Source of the DNA: Candidatus Anaerobutyricum stercoripullorum
GTDB taxonomy: Bacteria > Bacillota > Clostridia > Lachnospirales > Lachnospiraceae
Reading direction: 5' to 3'
NCBI GenBank assembly: GCA_019114885.1
Contig: DXEQ01000101.1
Location: 1-6,074, forward strand
Length of the DNA: 6,074 nucleotides
Part shown: positions 6,054-6,074 of the stretch, in pieces
Numbering within the stretch: position 1 is the first letter of the stretch
Layout of the letters: each line of letters begins with the position of its first letter
Notes under the pieces: generated by a model
Told to the model about the DNA's origin: nothing
The model's database searches: none
The model's input: the letters and a program-made list of their open reading frames with translations, nothing else
Position numbers and translations under genes: made by a program

Positions 6054-6074
6054 GTGAAAACGTGGATGATTCCA
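6054..6074 (+). CDS. Start of a second MKTW-type small peptide gene (3' partial)
   Basis: Seven codons are visible before the window ends, reading M-K-T-W-M-I-P from a GTG start. Five of seven residues match the start of the gene at 5751 (MKTWRKP), and 14 of 21 bases match, with most differences at silent third positions or in codons 5-6. A strong ribosome site precedes it and there is no intervening terminator, so it is probably co-transcribed with its upstream relative. The GTG overlaps a TGA (GTGA at 6054-6057) that ends a two- or three-codon ATG frame. Because only seven codons are visible, the call rests on similarity to the neighbour. Confidence 0.6.

Noticed and set aside
1..6074. CRISPR array, tRNA, rRNA, insertion sequence or attachment site
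   Set aside because: No regularly spaced direct repeats, RNA gene sequences, transposase motifs or flanking terminal repeats were seen on either strand.

Overview
The window looks like a piece of a Clostridia genome, most likely a gut Lachnospiraceae-type bacterium. The signs are moderate GC content, purine-rich GGAG-type ribosome sites, a very large wall-anchored surface protein ending in a QTGD-type sorting signal rather than a strict LPxTG, and several very short Gram-positive peptide genes. The genus cannot be told from the sequence. All real genes seen lie on the + strand.

Positions 3-4964 hold the 3' end of one giant gene, open at the left edge. It encodes a secreted, probably sortase-anchored protein with at least 1653 residues here. 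In order it shows an EF-hand/dockerin-like calcium loop, a beta-rich region, an isolated coiled coil, a second beta-rich hydrophobic region, a probable beta-propeller, two CARDB/Ig-like modules, a BIG2-like module, a Gly/Thr/Ser/Pro linker, and a C-terminal sorting signal (IIQTGD, hydrophobic helix, RRKKR).

Positions 4965-5050 hold a strong GC-rich stem-loop without a U-tract. Next is a 50-codon gene (5051-5203) whose product has a charged leader ending in a double-glycine motif (LEKVSGGG) and a 20-21 residue tail. It looks like a bacteriocin or RiPP precursor. A 117-residue protein gene (5252-5605) follows, with a C-terminal CxCxxC motif. A 145-base intergenic region carries a convincing extended -10 promoter. 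It drives an 87-residue peptide gene (5751-6014) of the 'MKxWxKPxI... ASSG' type. A second gene that begins with the same MKTW...P start (6054 onward) runs off the right edge.

The right-hand 1 kb therefore looks like a small-peptide locus: one double-glycine peptide and at least two tandem peptides that share an N-terminal signature, behind a wall-anchored giant. No modifying enzyme, transporter or immunity gene lies in the window. Any claim that this is a modified-peptide system depends on what follows beyond 6074.
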